A stretch of DNA of 64,000 bases from Flavobacterium sp. (GCF_004211145.1 NZ_SEBS01000016.1:1-64000); one strand, 5' to 3'; shown: positions 26,991 through 36,533, counted from the first letter of the stretch. The notes: generated by a model not told the origin, from the letters alone. Translations and numbers: made by a program.

Positions 26991-27392
26991 TCAAAACTCC
27001 GGTTTCCGACGCGACTGTTTAATCTCCGAATTCGAACTCTTCGCCCGCAGCCGTTTCTCCACGACCGACCTCGGAATCTTCGTCGCCTTGCGGATTTTTG
27101 GAACGTGCAACGCCTGCGCGATAATCTCAAAAAACCGTTTCGTCACGATTTCTTTGTTCTTGAGCTGGCTGCGGTCTTCGTCGGATTTTAGGACGAGAAT
27201 TCCCGATTTTGTGAGCCGTGTGGCGAGTTTCTCACACAGCAATTCTTTTTCTTCGGTTGAAAAGCAACAGGATTTTTCAAGATCGAACGACAATTCGACC
27301 TTAGATGATACTTTGTTGACGTTTTGCCCGCCCGCGCCGCTGGAACGAACGGCTTTATATGTAAGTTCTGATGAGATTCTATCCTTGTCCAT
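26991..27392 (-). CDS. arfB: Peptidyl-tRNA hydrolase ArfB (GGQ-domain ribosome rescue factor)
   Basis: The 133-residue protein has the release-factor class I core SSGAGGQNVNKVSSKVEL, with the catalytic GGQ at about residues 21-23. It lacks codon-recognition domains and has a basic C-terminal tail (KIPRSVVEKRLRAKSSNSE…RRKPEF). ArfB uses such a tail to enter the empty mRNA channel of stalled ribosomes and hydrolyse the peptidyl-tRNA. Its start overlaps the end of the DUF4301 gene by 14 bases, so it is the last gene of the minus-strand operon beginning with the phosphopantetheinyl transferase. Confidence 0.95.
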   Translation of the reverse strand: MDKDRISSELTYKAVRSSGAGGQNVNKVSSKVELSFDLEKSCCFSTEEKELLCEKLATRLTKSGILVLKSDEDRSQLKNKEIVTKRFFEIIAQALHVPKIRKATKIPRSVVEKRLRAKSSNSEIKQSRRKPEF

Positions 27393-29010
27393 GTTGCGGT
27401 TGGTGCGCTGGTTTCAATAAATCGTTCACCGTTTTCACGGGATTGAACGTGACGAGCGGCACTTCTACGAAAACCGTGTTCCATTTCGCCATCGCGCCGT
27501 TCCACAAGCCCGGAAGTTCGTAGGCCTTCAAGTCGCGCCCATCTTTGGTCTTGTTTACGATAAAGCCGCGTTCGTGATCCACGAAATCAACAAGATTGAA
27601 CTTGTTTCCCTTGTAATCCTTGGTCGCACACACGATATCGACGGGATTGAAGTGCGTCGATTTCTCGATGATGGAAACCTGTTGCGGGTTTTGGAGTTCG
27701 ACCTGTGACGTTTCGACAATCTGAAGCGAAATATTCCCTTGCTGGCCACGTACCCAAAACGGTCCGCCGCCGGGTTCGCCTTCATTCTTGACCATGCCGC
27801 ACACGCGCAACGGGCGATTAAGTTTCTGCTTGATGTAGGCGATCTTGTTCTCGTTGGTGAACTTCGAGAAATCGCTCATCACAGTAATGCTGAGTTTCTT
27901 TTTTAGGAACGTCATCATTTCGTCTATGTCGCCGGGCTCGATGTAACCGCTGTCGATGCGTTTCAAGTAGTCGAAAATTCGCTCCTGAAGCTCGATAAGG
28001 ATTCCGCCGAGCGCTTTCTTGTACAGCGTGATGATGTCGATATGGTTTTGGATGACGTTGTCGATGTTTTTGACGAACACGATGTCGGCATCGATCTTAT
28101 TCAGGTTGTTGATCAGCGCGCCATGACCGCCCGGTCGGAACACGAGTTTCCCTTCGTTGTCGCGGAAAGGCTTGTTTTGCATATCAACGCCTATGGTATT
28201 GGTCGCCTGGTCCTGATATGAGAAATTCACGTGAAGTTTTACGTTCGAATCGCTTTCGACTTTGTCTTTTACACGGTCGATGATTGTCTCAAACTCGCTT
28301 TGGTGCGCTTCCGAAACCGTAAAATGCAAATACGAATTCCCATTCGAACTCGCATAACGCGCGCTTTCACGCAAATGTTCCTCAATTGGCGTCGCCACGT
28401 GGTCACTGTATTTGTGAAACGGCAAGATACCTTTGGGTTTGTTGCAGAAATCAAAATGTTCGGGATCGAGCAAGGTCTTGATCAGGTCGTAATTGCGTCG
28501 GTCGCTTTCGCGCAGTTCGCTTTTGGAACGGTTGCCGTCGAGTTCCGCCAATAAATCTTTATAAAATGGAAACTTGTCCTTACCCGCGAGAAATACTGAA
28601 AGCGCCGACATTTTCGTGCGGTTGATATATGCGTTTATCGTGTCGGTCCTGATGTCGAACTCATTCAAGAACGTCGACAGGAACTTGAACATACGGCTCG
28701 CAGCGCCCGATGCCGGAACGAATTTTTTTAGCTTGAACTGGTTCTTCTTCTCGTCGAAATAAAGCGCCGCCGCTTCGAATTCCGGTTCCGAAAGCTGCAA
28801 GATTCCATCTCCGGGTTTCGCCGCGCGGTCGAGCATCGTCTTGGGAATGCCTTCGCTAAAGATGCGAAGTTCGTTGGCAACGGTTTCGAGACTGATGCCG
28901 TGCTCGCGCATCTGCGAAAGATCAGCCTCGGTAAAACCCATTTTATGTGCGAAGTCCAAAGCTTCGTTTATGCTGTTCCCTGTTGGGATTTGTTCAATAT
29001 TTTTCTCCAT
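27379..29010 (-). CDS. DUF4301-family protein
   Basis: The 543-residue cytoplasmic protein starts at MEKNIEQIPTGNSINEAL; the frame is open to 29160, but that part overlaps the transporter gene and is not conserved-looking. LKKFVPASGAASRMFKFL (about 92-109), KGILPFHKYSDHVATPIEEH, FRPGGHGALINNLNKIDADI and CGMVKNEGEPGGGPFWV are motifs I associate with DUF4301. The GASGAASRMFK and GGHGAL segments resemble nucleotidyltransferase-type phosphate loops, so a sugar-nucleotide or nucleotide-transfer role is possible but unproven. In related genomes, from memory, it sits beside pnuC genes. Confidence 0.8.
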   Translation of the reverse strand: MEKNIEQIPTGNSINEALDFAHKMGFTEADLSQMREHGISLETVANELRIFSEGIPKTMLDRAAKPGDGILQLSEPEFEAAALYFDEKKNQFKLKKFVPASGAASRMFKFLSTFLNEFDIRTDTINAYINRTKMSALSVFLAGKDKFPFYKDLLAELDGNRSKSELRESDRRNYDLIKTLLDPEHFDFCNKPKGILPFHKYSDHVATPIEEHLRESARYASSNGNSYLHFTVSEAHQSEFETIIDRVKDKVESDSNVKLHVNFSYQDQATNTIGVDMQNKPFRDNEGKLVFRPGGHGALINNLNKIDADIVFVKNIDNVIQNHIDIITLYKKALGGILIELQERIFDYLKRIDSGYIEPGDIDEMMTFLKKKLSITVMSDFSKFTNENKIAYIKQKLNRPLRVCGMVKNEGEPGGGPFWVRGQQGNISLQIVETSQVELQNPQQVSIIEKSTHFNPVDIVCATKDYKGNKFNLVDFVDHERGFIVNKTKDGRDLKAYELPGLWNGAMAKWNTVFVEVPLVTFNPVKTVNDLLKPAHQPQHGQG

Positions 29011-29603
29011 TCCGCATACGCCATGATGGCCAAAATCGTAAAAATCACATATTGTAGCGAGAGGATTCCCAGGCCGCGATAAGCGTAAATCGGGACCGCG
29101 ATCAAATCGCCGACGATCCACAACGTCCAGTTCTCGATCTTCTTCAAAGCCATGTACCACATCGCGGTGAAGAAAAGGCCGGTAATGAAAATATCCAGGT
29201 AGTTTTCAGTCCTTATCTCTGTATTTGTGCTATAATATATTGCGAAAATAACCACAATCGTGAGTAAAAACATTCCAGCGCCTGTTAATTTTTCTTTGCC
29301 GTTTGTTCTCGAAATCGATAAGCCCGCGTCGGTCGTGCCTTTACCGAGCCATTTGTACCATCCGTAAATGCTCATGATTGAATAGTAGACGTTTACGAGC
29401 ATGTCGCCCAGATAATTCGCGCGATAAAGCAGGTAAACCGTGAGAATCGTCGCGACCAAACCCGTCGGATAGACCAAAATATTCTCTTTTTTGGCGAACC
29501 AAACGCTCGCGATCCCGAAGAAAAAAACGATGGTCTCAATCGCGATGACTGACCAAGGCGTCTGCTTGTAAGACGAGAGGAAAAAATCGTACAAATCAAT
29601 CAC
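28968..29603 (-). CDS. PnuC/PnuT-family vitamin transporter
   Basis: The 211-residue membrane protein has about seven hydrophobic helices. FGIASVWFAKKENILVYPTG and GDMLVNVYYSIMSIYGWYKW carry the PnuC signature (WxxW-type substrate site). IENWTLWIVGDLIAVPIYAY is the other conserved helix. PnuC proteins facilitate uptake of nicotinamide riboside; the PnuT branch takes thiamine. The nearby TPP-regulated receptor makes thiamine plausible, but no TPP element lies in front of this gene. A GTG at 29603 (VIDLYDFFLSSYKQTP) is preferred: it overlaps the upstream stop by eight bases, while the ATG at 29669 would overlap far more. Confidence 0.88.
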   Translation of the reverse strand: MIDLYDFFLSSYKQTPWSVIAIETIVFFFGIASVWFAKKENILVYPTGLVATILTVYLLYRANYLGDMLVNVYYSIMSIYGWYKWLGKGTTDAGLSISRTNGKEKLTGAGMFLLTIVVIFAIYYSTNTEIRTENYLDIFITGLFFTAMWYMALKKIENWTLWIVGDLIAVPIYAYRGLGILSLQYVIFTILAIMAYAEWRKILNKSQQGTA

Positions 29604-30309
29604 GTTCGAAGAAATTTTGGTCGTTTTCAAACGCGGTTCCGATGACGACCAAATCCGCACCATTTTCATGAGCGGTCTTGATTCCCGATTGCGATCGGAT
29701 GCCGCCGCCGACTATCAATGGAATTTCGAGATGTTCCGAAACCGATTGTATGACTTGGGCCGAAACCGCATTCTTCGCGCCCGAACCTGCTTCGAGATAA
29801 ATCAATTTCTTGCCGAGCATCTGCCCCGCGAGCGACGTCGAAACGATTTCATTTTCGTCAGACAAGGGCTGCGTTCCGCTTACTTTCGCGACCGCGGTCT
29901 CACTTCCCGACTCGACCAGAATATAACCCGTCGGAATGATTTCAAGATTCGATCTTTGAAGTTCCGACGCGGCTTTCACGTGATGTCCGATCAAAAAATC
30001 CGGGTTTCGTCCGGACAACAACGAAAGGAACAGAATCCCGTCGGCGTGATGCGAGATTTGTGACGGATTTCCGGGAAACAAGACAATGGGAAGTTCGCAA
30101 TGATCCTTGATTTCGACGATGAGTTCATCGATGCGATCAGTAAAAACGCGGCTTCCGCCAATAAAGATGTGCGTCGCGGGCGATTCGCAAATCTTGGAAA
30201 TAAGCGCGTTCAGGTTGTCCCAATCGATCTTGTCGGGATCGAGCAAAATCGCAAGCAGTTTTTCGCTTTTGGCTTTCGCCGATAAAATGTCGCTATAAAG
30301 ATTTTTCAT
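29596..30309 (-). CDS. Geranylgeranylglyceryl phosphate synthase family protein (PcrB-like)
   Basis: The 237-residue TIM-barrel prenyltransferase contains LLAILLDPDKIDWDNL at the N-terminus, IFIGGSRVFTD, PIVLFPGNPSQIS, YLEAGSGAKNAVS and PLIVGGGIRSQSG. These phosphate-binding loops fit the GGGPS/PcrB family, which joins a polyprenyl diphosphate to sn-glycerol-1-phosphate. Flavobacterial members have been reported as group II GGGPS enzymes (from memory). The start is ATG 30309 (MKNLYSDIL), overlapping the upstream gene by 17 bases. The lipid product and its role in this organism are not known from sequence. Confidence 0.9.
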   Translation of the reverse strand: MKNLYSDILSAKAKSEKLLAILLDPDKIDWDNLNALISKICESPATHIFIGGSRVFTDRIDELIVEIKDHCELPIVLFPGNPSQISHHADGILFLSLLSGRNPDFLIGHHVKAASELQRSNLEIIPTGYILVESGSETAVAKVSGTQPLSDENEIVSTSLAGQMLGKKLIYLEAGSGAKNAVSAQVIQSVSEHLEIPLIVGGGIRSQSGIKTAHENGADLVVIGTAFENDQNFFERD

Positions 30310-30940
30310 CCGAACGTTCAAAAGCATAGACAAGCATGTGGTTTTCGACGAATCCGAACTTCACGTCGAAGAAGTGCTTCTCGTCCTCAAAATCGAGCAT
30401 CGCACTTGCCGAACCGGATTCGAGATCGAACGAAAAGGTCGTGATGTGATCTTTGAAACTGATGCCGATTTCATTTCGGATCTTGAAGATCGCTTCCTTC
30501 ACGCCCCAGACTACGGTGAGTTTTGCCACGTAATCAGGCGACGTCGCGTCAAGATAATGCTCTTCGTCCTCGCTCGTGAATTTGTCGGCGATCCTGATGA
30601 TCTTGTCGCGCATCAATTCGAGATCGATACCGACTTTTACGTCGCTCACGATAATGGCCGAAAACCCGTGCGAATGCGAAATCGATAAATGATGCCCGTC
30701 GTTCAAATGCGGCTTTCCGGTATCGTCATAGGTGACGTCGAAATCAGAATATCCTGCTGCCTGGAATAACTTTCGGACTGACAGGAACCCGCGTTGGTGC
30801 TGCTCGGACTTCATCGACATGAGCCGAACCATGTTCATGTCGGTCAAATGGACCTCGTCGAAAAGGTCATTGAATTCTTCTTCGATCTTCCAGATGTAGA
30901 GTTTGGTGTGCGGTCCTATTTGGAATGTTTTGAATAGCAT
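30293..30940 (-). CDS. 4'-phosphopantetheinyl transferase superfamily protein
   Basis: The 215-residue enzyme is of the Sfp/HetI type. Motifs are GKPHLNDGHHLSISHSHGFS (substrate loop), VGIDLELMRDKI (the GIDLE magnesium site) and VVWGVKEAIFK (WxxKEA). It transfers phosphopantetheine from CoA to a carrier protein serine. The neighbours do not include a carrier protein, so the target may be the general acyl carrier protein. It heads the minus-strand operon PPTase - GGGPS - PnuC - DUF4301 - arfB, in which each adjoining pair overlaps by about 8-43 bases. Confidence 0.92.
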   Translation of the reverse strand: MLFKTFQIGPHTKLYIWKIEEEFNDLFDEVHLTDMNMVRLMSMKSEQHQRGFLSVRKLFQAAGYSDFDVTYDDTGKPHLNDGHHLSISHSHGFSAIIVSDVKVGIDLELMRDKIIRIADKFTSEDEEHYLDATSPDYVAKLTVVWGVKEAIFKIRNEIGISFKDHITTFSFDLESGSASAMLDFEDEKHFFDVKFGFVENHMLVYAFERSDEKSL

Positions 30941-30997
30941 AGTCGGATGTCGAATGTCGAAAGTCTAAAGGACTGCGACTTGATTATATGATGTAAA

Positions 30998-31132
30998 TTT
31001 TGACGAATGACTAAAGACGAAAGCCGAAGGACTTTAAATCGGTTTTTGATAAAAATCGGGTTACGCGGATTTCAGCGCGTTTCTATCGGCAATGCGAGTC
31101 TCGTTGGTCTTTTGTCTTTTGTCATTCGTCAA
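30998..31132. repeat. Long inverted repeat in the gap before ahcY
   Basis: TTGACGAATGACTAAAGACG at the left faces TCTTTTGTCATTCGTCAA at the right, enclosing about 90 bases. The left arm is preceded by TCGAATGTCGAAAGTC. I see no gene in 30941-31262. Confidence 0.6.
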
Positions 31133-31221
31133 ATGCGCAACGGCTTCAAATATTTAAAATACAAATGTTTATCATATAATAAATATTCCCGAAAGCCATT
31201 TTTTAATACAACCTTATTGCG

Positions 31222-31229
31222 TATTTTTG
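31222..31229 (+). promoter_or_regulatory. -7 box for ahcY
   Basis: TATTTTTG (TAnnTTTG) lies 33 bases before the ATG at 31263. No well-placed TTG is seen upstream. Confidence 0.5.
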
Positions 31230-31262
31230 CGCAAAAATAGATTAATTACAAAGATAAGATAC

Positions 31263-32579
31263 ATGAGTACAACGACAATGCCTTATGTGGCGTACAAAGT
31301 AAAAGATATTTCCCTGGCTGCCTGGGGACGTAAAGAAATCGAATTGGCTGAGGCTGAAATGCCGGGTTTGATGTCACTTCGCGAAGAGTTCGGAGCTGAG
31401 CAACCGCTTAAAGGCGCGCGCATTGCAGGATGTCTTCACATGACGATCCAGACTGCGGTTTTGATCGAAACGTTGCAAGCTCTTGGTGCCGAAGTTACCT
31501 GGTCATCTTGTAACATTTTCTCTACGCAAGACCACGCTGCCGCTGCAATCGCCGACGCGGGAATCCAGGTTTACGCTTGGAAAGGTCTTAACGAGGAAGA
31601 TTTCGACTGGTGTATCGAGCAAACGCTTTTCTTCGGGGAAGATCGCAAGCCTTTGAACATGATCTTGGACGACGGTGGCGATTTGACGAACATGGTCTTG
31701 GACCGTTATCCTGAATTGGTGGCCGACATCAAAGGTCTTTCAGAAGAAACGACTACTGGAGTTCACAGACTTTACGAGCGCGTTAAAAACGGAACATTGC
31801 CAATGCCGGCGATCAACGTGAACGACTCGGTTACGAAATCGAAATTCGACAACAAATACGGCTGTAAGGAATCGGCGGTTGATGCGATTCGTCGTGCAAC
31901 TGACTTGATGCTTGCCGGAAAACGCGTTGTGGTTTGTGGTTACGGTGACGTCGGAAAAGGAACTGCGGCTTCATTCCGTGGCGCCGGATCAATCGTGACG
32001 GTAACTGAAATCGACCCGATCTGTGCGCTTCAGGCTGCAATGGACGGATTCGAAGTGAAGAAATTGGATACGGTCATCGCAACTGCCGATATCATCATCA
32101 CGACTACCGGAAACAAAGACATCGTTTTGGGAAGCCACTTCGAGAAAATGAAAGACAAGACTATCGTTTGTAACATCGGTCACTTCGACAACGAAATCGA
32201 CATGGCTTGGTTGAACTCGAACCACGGCGCGTCCAAAGTCGAGATCAAACCTCAGGTCGACAAATACACGATCGCAGGAAAGGACATCATCATCTTGGCC
32301 GAAGGTCGTTTGGTGAACCTTGGTTGCGCGACCGGTCACCCGAGTTTCGTAATGTCGAACTCGTTCACTAACCAGACGTTGGCTCAGATCGAATTGTGGA
32401 AGAACAGCGCGGCTTACAACAACGACGTTTACATGTTGCCGAAACACCTCGATGAGAAAGTTGCAGCGTTGCACCTTGCGAAATTGGGCGTTGAGTTGGA
32501 AGTCTTGAGAGACGACCAGGCGGCTTACATCGGTGTTGAAGTTGCCGGGCCGTTTAAGCCGGAATACTACAGATACTAG
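31263..32579 (+). CDS. ahcY: Adenosylhomocysteinase
   Basis: The 438-residue enzyme hydrolyses S-adenosylhomocysteine to adenosine and homocysteine, keeping the methylation cycle running. Diagnostic segments are [57 protein letters not shown] with catalytic Lys/Asp/Cys, and the NAD-binding loop [20 protein letters not shown]. The C-terminal [10 protein letters not shown] has the Lys/Tyr that reach into the neighbouring subunit. The frame extends 12 residues upstream, but the ATG at 31263 ([17 protein letters not shown]) lies properly behind the -7 box. A terminator follows. Confidence 0.98.
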   Translation: MSTTTMPYVAYKVKDISLAAWGRKEIELAEAEMPGLMSLREEFGAEQPLKGARIAGCLHMTIQTAVLIETLQALGAEVTWSSCNIFSTQDHAAAAIADAGIQVYAWKGLNEEDFDWCIEQTLFFGEDRKPLNMILDDGGDLTNMVLDRYPELVADIKGLSEETTTGVHRLYERVKNGTLPMPAINVNDSVTKSKFDNKYGCKESAVDAIRRATDLMLAGKRVVVCGYGDVGKGTAASFRGAGSIVTVTEIDPICALQAAMDGFEVKKLDTVIATADIIITTTGNKDIVLGSHFEKMKDKTIVCNIGHFDNEIDMAWLNSNHGASKVEIKPQVDKYTIAGKDIIILAEGRLVNLGCATGHPSFVMSNSFTNQTLAQIELWKNSAAYNNDVYMLPKHLDEKVAALHLAKLGVELEVLRDDQAAYIGVEVAGPFKPEYYRY

Positions 32580-32627
32580 TCTTTACTGAAAAATTTAAAG
32601 ATTAAAAAATTTAAAGATTAAAAGATT

Positions 32628-32656
32628 AAACCCTTGCGGAAACGTGAGGGTTTTTT
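32628..32656 (+). terminator. Terminator after ahcY
   Basis: AAACCCTT / TGAGGGTTTTTT with loop GCGGAAACG. It is preceded by AAATTTAAAGATTAAA-type direct repeats at 32590-32626, like those between rpsB and tsf. Confidence 0.85.
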
Positions 32657-32830
32657 ATTGGTTGTAGGAATAACTGCTTTGAGTGTCAACATAAACAATT
32701 GCATTCCGTTCCGACTTTGCGACTTTTAGACTTTACGACTACTTATTTTGCCTTTCGACTAACAAATATTTGTTAAGCTCGTTCCAAAAATGCTCGCGTT
32801 TTTGCAATTTTCCGTCACCAAACAACTTAC

Positions 32831-34510
32831 ATGAAAAACGTTTATCTGCTTCTGGTATTTATGATGACGGGATATGTCGTTGCACAACCTGTTTCGGAAA
32901 TACAAAAAATCGAGCAACTTGGACTCGTTTGGGGTTTGATGAAGTACAAACATCCTGAAGTCAGCAAAGGAAAATTCGATTGGGATAAGGAACTTGTCGC
33001 ATTGCTTGAGAAATCCGAAAAAGTGAACGATCAATCGGAAATCGAGGCCGAAATCAATTCGTTGTTTTCAAAAGTCAACGCTAAAAATCCAACATTCAAA
33101 ATATCAAAAGACGAAACGCTGTCGCTCTTTTCTAAAAACGCAGATTTCGATTGGATTGATTCGATTGGTTTTTCCGACTCGGTTAAAGACGAACTCCACA
33201 AACTCCGACGCAACAAAAATATCGGAAACCACTATGCGAAATTTTACGCGTTGAGCACGATAATCAGCTTCGAAAATGAAAAAGGGTTTAAAGGTTTCGA
33301 CCGAGGCGTGAAAAGTCATCGGCTGTTATTGCTGATCAATTTTTGGAACGCAATCCAATACTGGGACGTCAATAAGTATCTGTGCGATGAGAACTGGCGA
33401 AAATCCCTTCCGAAAATGATTTTCGAATTCATCGACGCCGACACGAGTGCGAAATTTGAAATCGCAAAACTCAAGATGACGGCGCGGCTCAACGACTCAC
33501 ATTCGTATTCGGTAAGTAACTTTTTCGCCGATTCCCTGTTTAACCGATTCCCTGCTTTCGGAGTGAAAATCATCAACGATTCGTTGCTCGTCGTCCAAAT
33601 CGCGAATAAGGAATTGGCGTCGAAAGACGGAATCGAAGTCGGCGACGTGATCACGAAAATCAAAGGTTTGCCCATTCGCGAATATATCGACAAAACGTTC
33701 GCACCTTTGATTTCGGCTTCGAACCAGAACAATCTCGACGATTTCCTGGGCAGAGGTTTTATCGTGCGCGACAACACCGAGTCGCTCGACGTTACGGTAT
33801 ATTCCAAACGTCTGAAGTCGGAGAAAAGAATAAACATCGGGCTTTACAAAACGTATGAAACTAAAAATCCCGAAGCTTTATATAAGAGCCGAACCGAAAC
33901 TTGGTCGATGCCAAAACCCGATATCGTGTACATAAATCTCGAAAAAATCACCGACAACGAAATCGACGAGATATTCAAGAAAAACAAATACACGAAAGGA
34001 ATCATTTTCGATTTACGCAATTATCCGCGTAATCTTTCGCCAAATAAGCTTGCCAATTTTCTTTATCCGACCCGAAAACAATTCGTAAAAGTACTATCGC
34101 CATATCTTGAGAATCCGGCTTATGGAAACGCCGATACCGACGCGCCCACGAGCATAATCTCCGATCCTTTCAAGGCCGGACGATCCAATTCAGATTTCTA
34201 CAAAGGGAAAGTGATCGTGCTCGTAAATCGCCGTACGATGAGCAATGCCGAATACATCGCGATGATGTTACAGCAAGCCCCTAATGCAACAGTAATCGGT
34301 GAGCAAACGGCCGGTTCGCCGATGAACTTCCAATCCTATATACTTTCAGACAAACAGGAAGCAAGTTTCACAGCGTTGGGAGGCTTTTATCCTGACGGAA
34401 CGCAAGTACAACGTAACGGCATCAAGATCGATCTCGTAATCGTGGGCAGCGCGCTCAATTATGACTCTGACCGCTATGTTTCGGAAGCCATAAAATTAAT
34501 CGAAAAATAA
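32831..34510 (+). CDS. S41-family (C-terminal-processing-like) secreted peptidase
   Basis: The 559-residue exported protein has a signal peptide at 1-18 (…GYVVAQ). A PDZ-like segment around 255-305 includes KELASKDGIEVGDVITKIKG. The S41 domain follows, with KGIIFDLRNYPRN (about 395-407) and the active-site strand VIVLVNRRTMSNAEYIAMML, whose Ser in TMSNAE aligns with the catalytic Ser of tail-specific proteases. VIGEQTAGSP and LGGFYPDGTQVQRNGIKID are further conserved blocks. The N-terminal 200 residues are helical and family-specific. It stands alone between two terminators. Confidence 0.88.
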   Translation: MKNVYLLLVFMMTGYVVAQPVSEIQKIEQLGLVWGLMKYKHPEVSKGKFDWDKELVALLEKSEKVNDQSEIEAEINSLFSKVNAKNPTFKISKDETLSLFSKNADFDWIDSIGFSDSVKDELHKLRRNKNIGNHYAKFYALSTIISFENEKGFKGFDRGVKSHRLLLLINFWNAIQYWDVNKYLCDENWRKSLPKMIFEFIDADTSAKFEIAKLKMTARLNDSHSYSVSNFFADSLFNRFPAFGVKIINDSLLVVQIANKELASKDGIEVGDVITKIKGLPIREYIDKTFAPLISASNQNNLDDFLGRGFIVRDNTESLDVTVYSKRLKSEKRINIGLYKTYETKNPEALYKSRTETWSMPKPDIVYINLEKITDNEIDEIFKKNKYTKGIIFDLRNYPRNLSPNKLANFLYPTRKQFVKVLSPYLENPAYGNADTDAPTSIISDPFKAGRSNSDFYKGKVIVLVNRRTMSNAEYIAMMLQQAPNATVIGEQTAGSPMNFQSYILSDKQEASFTALGGFYPDGTQVQRNGIKIDLVIVGSALNYDSDRYVSEAIKLIEK

Positions 34511-34515
34511 ACCCA

Positions 34516-34546
34516 TAAAAAAAGCGACACTATCACATGTCGCTTA
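34516..34546. terminator. Shared terminator between convergent genes
   Basis: AAAAAAAGCGACA / TGTCGCTT. The T-run is on the minus strand, serving the gene at 34565. The stem may also stop the + strand protease transcript. Confidence 0.75.
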
Positions 34547-34564
34547 CATTCCATCCATTTCCGA

Positions 34565-35284
34565 TTACAGCTTCTTCGCGCTCTTATCGATGATCTTCTG
34601 GATTCTCTTGTCAAGATCGGCCATGAGTTCGGTCAAGGCGCTTTCGCACATTGGGAGGATTTTATCGGTCTTCATGACGGGCATTCCACCGACCATCATT
34701 CCCGTTTTCTTTGAATTCGCATTCTCGTTTATCGTGAATACCTTCTCGCCTTTCTTGTTGTAAAGAACGATGTTCGTATAGGCACGCATTTTTGTGCTCG
34801 CCGTTCCTCCGACGCCGAAGCCTTTCGTGAGCTCGAACGTCAAAAATACGTACATGACGCCATCGTATTCAGCGAATAGTTTCGTCATGGCCTGAGTGTT
34901 GGCTTTTCCGTAGTTCGGCGTGATCGCCTTGTAGCCCGGAGCCGTTACGTAGCGAGTCGCTTCGAATCCTTTTTCGTATTCGGGCGTGAAACTTTGGTAT
35001 TCAGGTTTTCCAATTACCGTCGCTTCGGCCTCGAGTTCAAATGGGAATTTCTTGGCGTACTCGTTGAAGAATTTGTCGTGAAATTGTTGGATAAGCGGCT
35101 GGAGGTTGAAGTTCGGGTCGTTCGTCAGATCGGTAGCCAATGAAACGGCGCCAAGTCCGACATCTGAAAGCCCGACCTGTTTGTCGGCGTAGAAAGTCAC
35201 GACCGCTACTTTTTTTGTTTGGGCGAACCCGGTCATTGAAATCGCCATAACAATCACGGCGCTCATCATTTTAATCATCTTCAT
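34565..35284 (-). CDS. Conserved exported protein of unknown function
   Basis: The 239-residue protein has a signal peptide at 1-21 (…SMTGFAQ). The mature part begins TKKVAVVTFYADKQVGLSDV, resembling the opening strand of lipoproteins that sense or modulate. It continues with PGYKAITPNYGKANTQAMTK, GVMYVFLTFELTKGFGVGG and MRAYTNIVLYNKKGEKVFTI, then a helical C-terminus rich in Lys. I do not recognise a named family. It is monocistronic, with its own terminator. Confidence 0.7.
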   Translation of the reverse strand: MKMIKMMSAVIVMAISMTGFAQTKKVAVVTFYADKQVGLSDVGLGAVSLATDLTNDPNFNLQPLIQQFHDKFFNEYAKKFPFELEAEATVIGKPEYQSFTPEYEKGFEATRYVTAPGYKAITPNYGKANTQAMTKLFAEYDGVMYVFLTFELTKGFGVGGTASTKMRAYTNIVLYNKKGEKVFTINENANSKKTGMMVGGMPVMKTDKILPMCESALTELMADLDKRIQKIIDKSAKKL

Positions 35285-35429
35285 AAAAATTGTCGTTTAA
35301 ATTTAAAAGCGCGCAAAGGAAATGAAATGATATGAACTGGCAACTTTGGTTTATGTTAAACTTCTGACAGCAAGCGAAGTATTAACGTTTGCCAACGGAA
35401 ACGCCCGCCAAAACCTAACGTAAAGGCAT

Positions 35430-35458
35430 AAAAAAACCCGCTCTTTCGAACGGGTTTC
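35430..35458 (-). terminator. Terminator after rpmA
   Basis: AAACCCG / CGGGTTT with loop CTCTTTCGAA. The minus-strand T-run is followed by TATGCC, 19 bases past the rpmA stop. Confidence 0.85.
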
Positions 35459-35477
35459 TAACTTATATAGTTTTCGA

Positions 35478-35738
35478 TTAAGCCTGGAACGGCTCGATAG
35501 AAACATAAGACTTGTTTTCACCTTTTTTCTGGAATTTCACAACACCGTCAACTTTAGCGTGAAGCGTGTGATCTTTACCCATGTAAACATTTTCGCCCGG
35601 GTTGTGTTTCGAACCACGTTGACGAACGATGATATTTCCTGCTGCGGCAGCTTGTCCACCAAAAATCTTAACACCTAAACGTTTCGATTCTGATTCGCGT
35701 CCGTTTTTAGAACTACCGACACCTTTTTTGTGAGCCAT
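35478..35738 (-). CDS. rpmA: 50S ribosomal protein L27
   Basis: The 86-residue protein begins [20 protein letters not shown], with the conserved N-terminal arm that reaches the peptidyl-transferase centre. It continues [34 protein letters not shown] and [11 protein letters not shown]. It lies 22 bases after rplU in the standard rplU-rpmA operon. There is no extra N-terminal propeptide, unlike Firmicutes L27. Confidence 0.98.
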   Translation of the reverse strand: MAHKKGVGSSKNGRESESKRLGVKIFGGQAAAAGNIIVRQRGSKHNPGENVYMGKDHTLHAKVDGVVKFQKKGENKSYVSIEPFQA

Positions 35739-35760
35739 GACGTATCTTTTTAAATGTTAA

Positions 35761-36135
35761 TTATTCTTCTGTTGCAGTCTCTTCAGTCTTTTTTGCAGCA
35801 GCTGGCTTTTTCTTGGCAGCACCCGGCAAAACGATTCCTGAAATTTGAATTTGTGTCAACGACTGGCGGTGACCGTTTTTCTTTTTGTAGCCTTTACGAC
35901 GTTTCTTTTTGAAAACGATTACTTTTTCACCTTTTACGTGTTGTAACACTTTGGCTTCTACTGAAGCACCTTCTACAGCCGGGGCGCCCAAAGTTACCGT
36001 TCCGTTGTCGTCAAGAAGAAGCACTTTCGCGAACGAAACTGCATCACCTTCTTTGCCTTCCAAACGGTGAACGAAAACCTTAAGGTCTTTGCTTACTTTA
36101 AATTGTTGCCCTGCTATCTCTACGATTGCATACAT
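35761..36135 (-). CDS. rplU: 50S ribosomal protein L21
   Basis: The 124-residue protein starts [20 protein letters not shown]; an ATG two codons earlier is less likely. The conserved C-terminal block [20 protein letters not shown] and QIQISGI follow. A Lys/Ala/Glu-rich tail ([17 protein letters not shown]) extends it beyond the usual ~103 residues. It is preceded by an excellent promoter at 36169-36198. Confidence 0.98.
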   Translation of the reverse strand: MYAIVEIAGQQFKVSKDLKVFVHRLEGKEGDAVSFAKVLLLDDNGTVTLGAPAVEGASVEAKVLQHVKGEKVIVFKKKRRKGYKKKNGHRQSLTQIQISGIVLPGAAKKKPAAAKKTEETATEE

Positions 36136-36168
36136 AAACAATATGTTTGATTAAAATTAAAATGGGTG

Positions 36169-36198
36169 CAAATATACAATTAATTCGCGTTCTAGCAA
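36169..36198 (-). promoter_or_regulatory. Promoter of rplU-rpmA
   Basis: The minus strand has TTG, 19 bases, then TATATTTG, matching the Bacteroidota TTG-N17-23-TAnnTTTG consensus. The -7 box lies 34 bases before the rplU ATG. Confidence 0.75.
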
Positions 36199-36267
36199 GA
36201 TGTCGGGTGATTTTTTTGGTTCACGGTAAAAGATATAAGATTCAAGATAACGGATTTATGATATTTT

Positions 36268-36432
36268 GGGCGCGTCGGCGGCTGGATTCCAAGCAAGATC
36301 CCGCTGTGTTGCCGCCCTCGCCTCTGTCATGTTGGGCGAGAGCCGCCGTCGGGCTATCCGCTATATCTTTTGCAGCCTGAGGTTTAGAAACCCCAGGTCT
36401 GCAAAAGGATGCCGCTGCTATCCCTCGCGCAA
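36268..36432 (+). repeat. Dispersed structured repeat, copy 4 (best preserved)
   Basis: The order is GGGCGCGTCGGCGGCTGG, GAGCCGCCGTCGGGCTATCC, GCTATATCTTTTGC, a local hairpin CTGAGGTTTAGAAACCCCAG, GCAAAAGGATGCCGCTGCTA and TCCCTCGCGCA. GGCGGC/GCCGCC and ATCTTTTGC/GCAAAAGG pair. It fills most of the rplU-M16 gap (36136-36618), in which I see no gene. The frame open upstream of the protease start is read-through of the element. Confidence 0.8.
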
Positions 36433-36533
36433 ACATCCGGCTTTGAACGACTATTAGACCCGCGAATATGCAGCAAGCCAGTCCAAAAACAATCCCGGAT
36501 CGCCGGCGACTTTAAATCATCGAACCCTGAACC

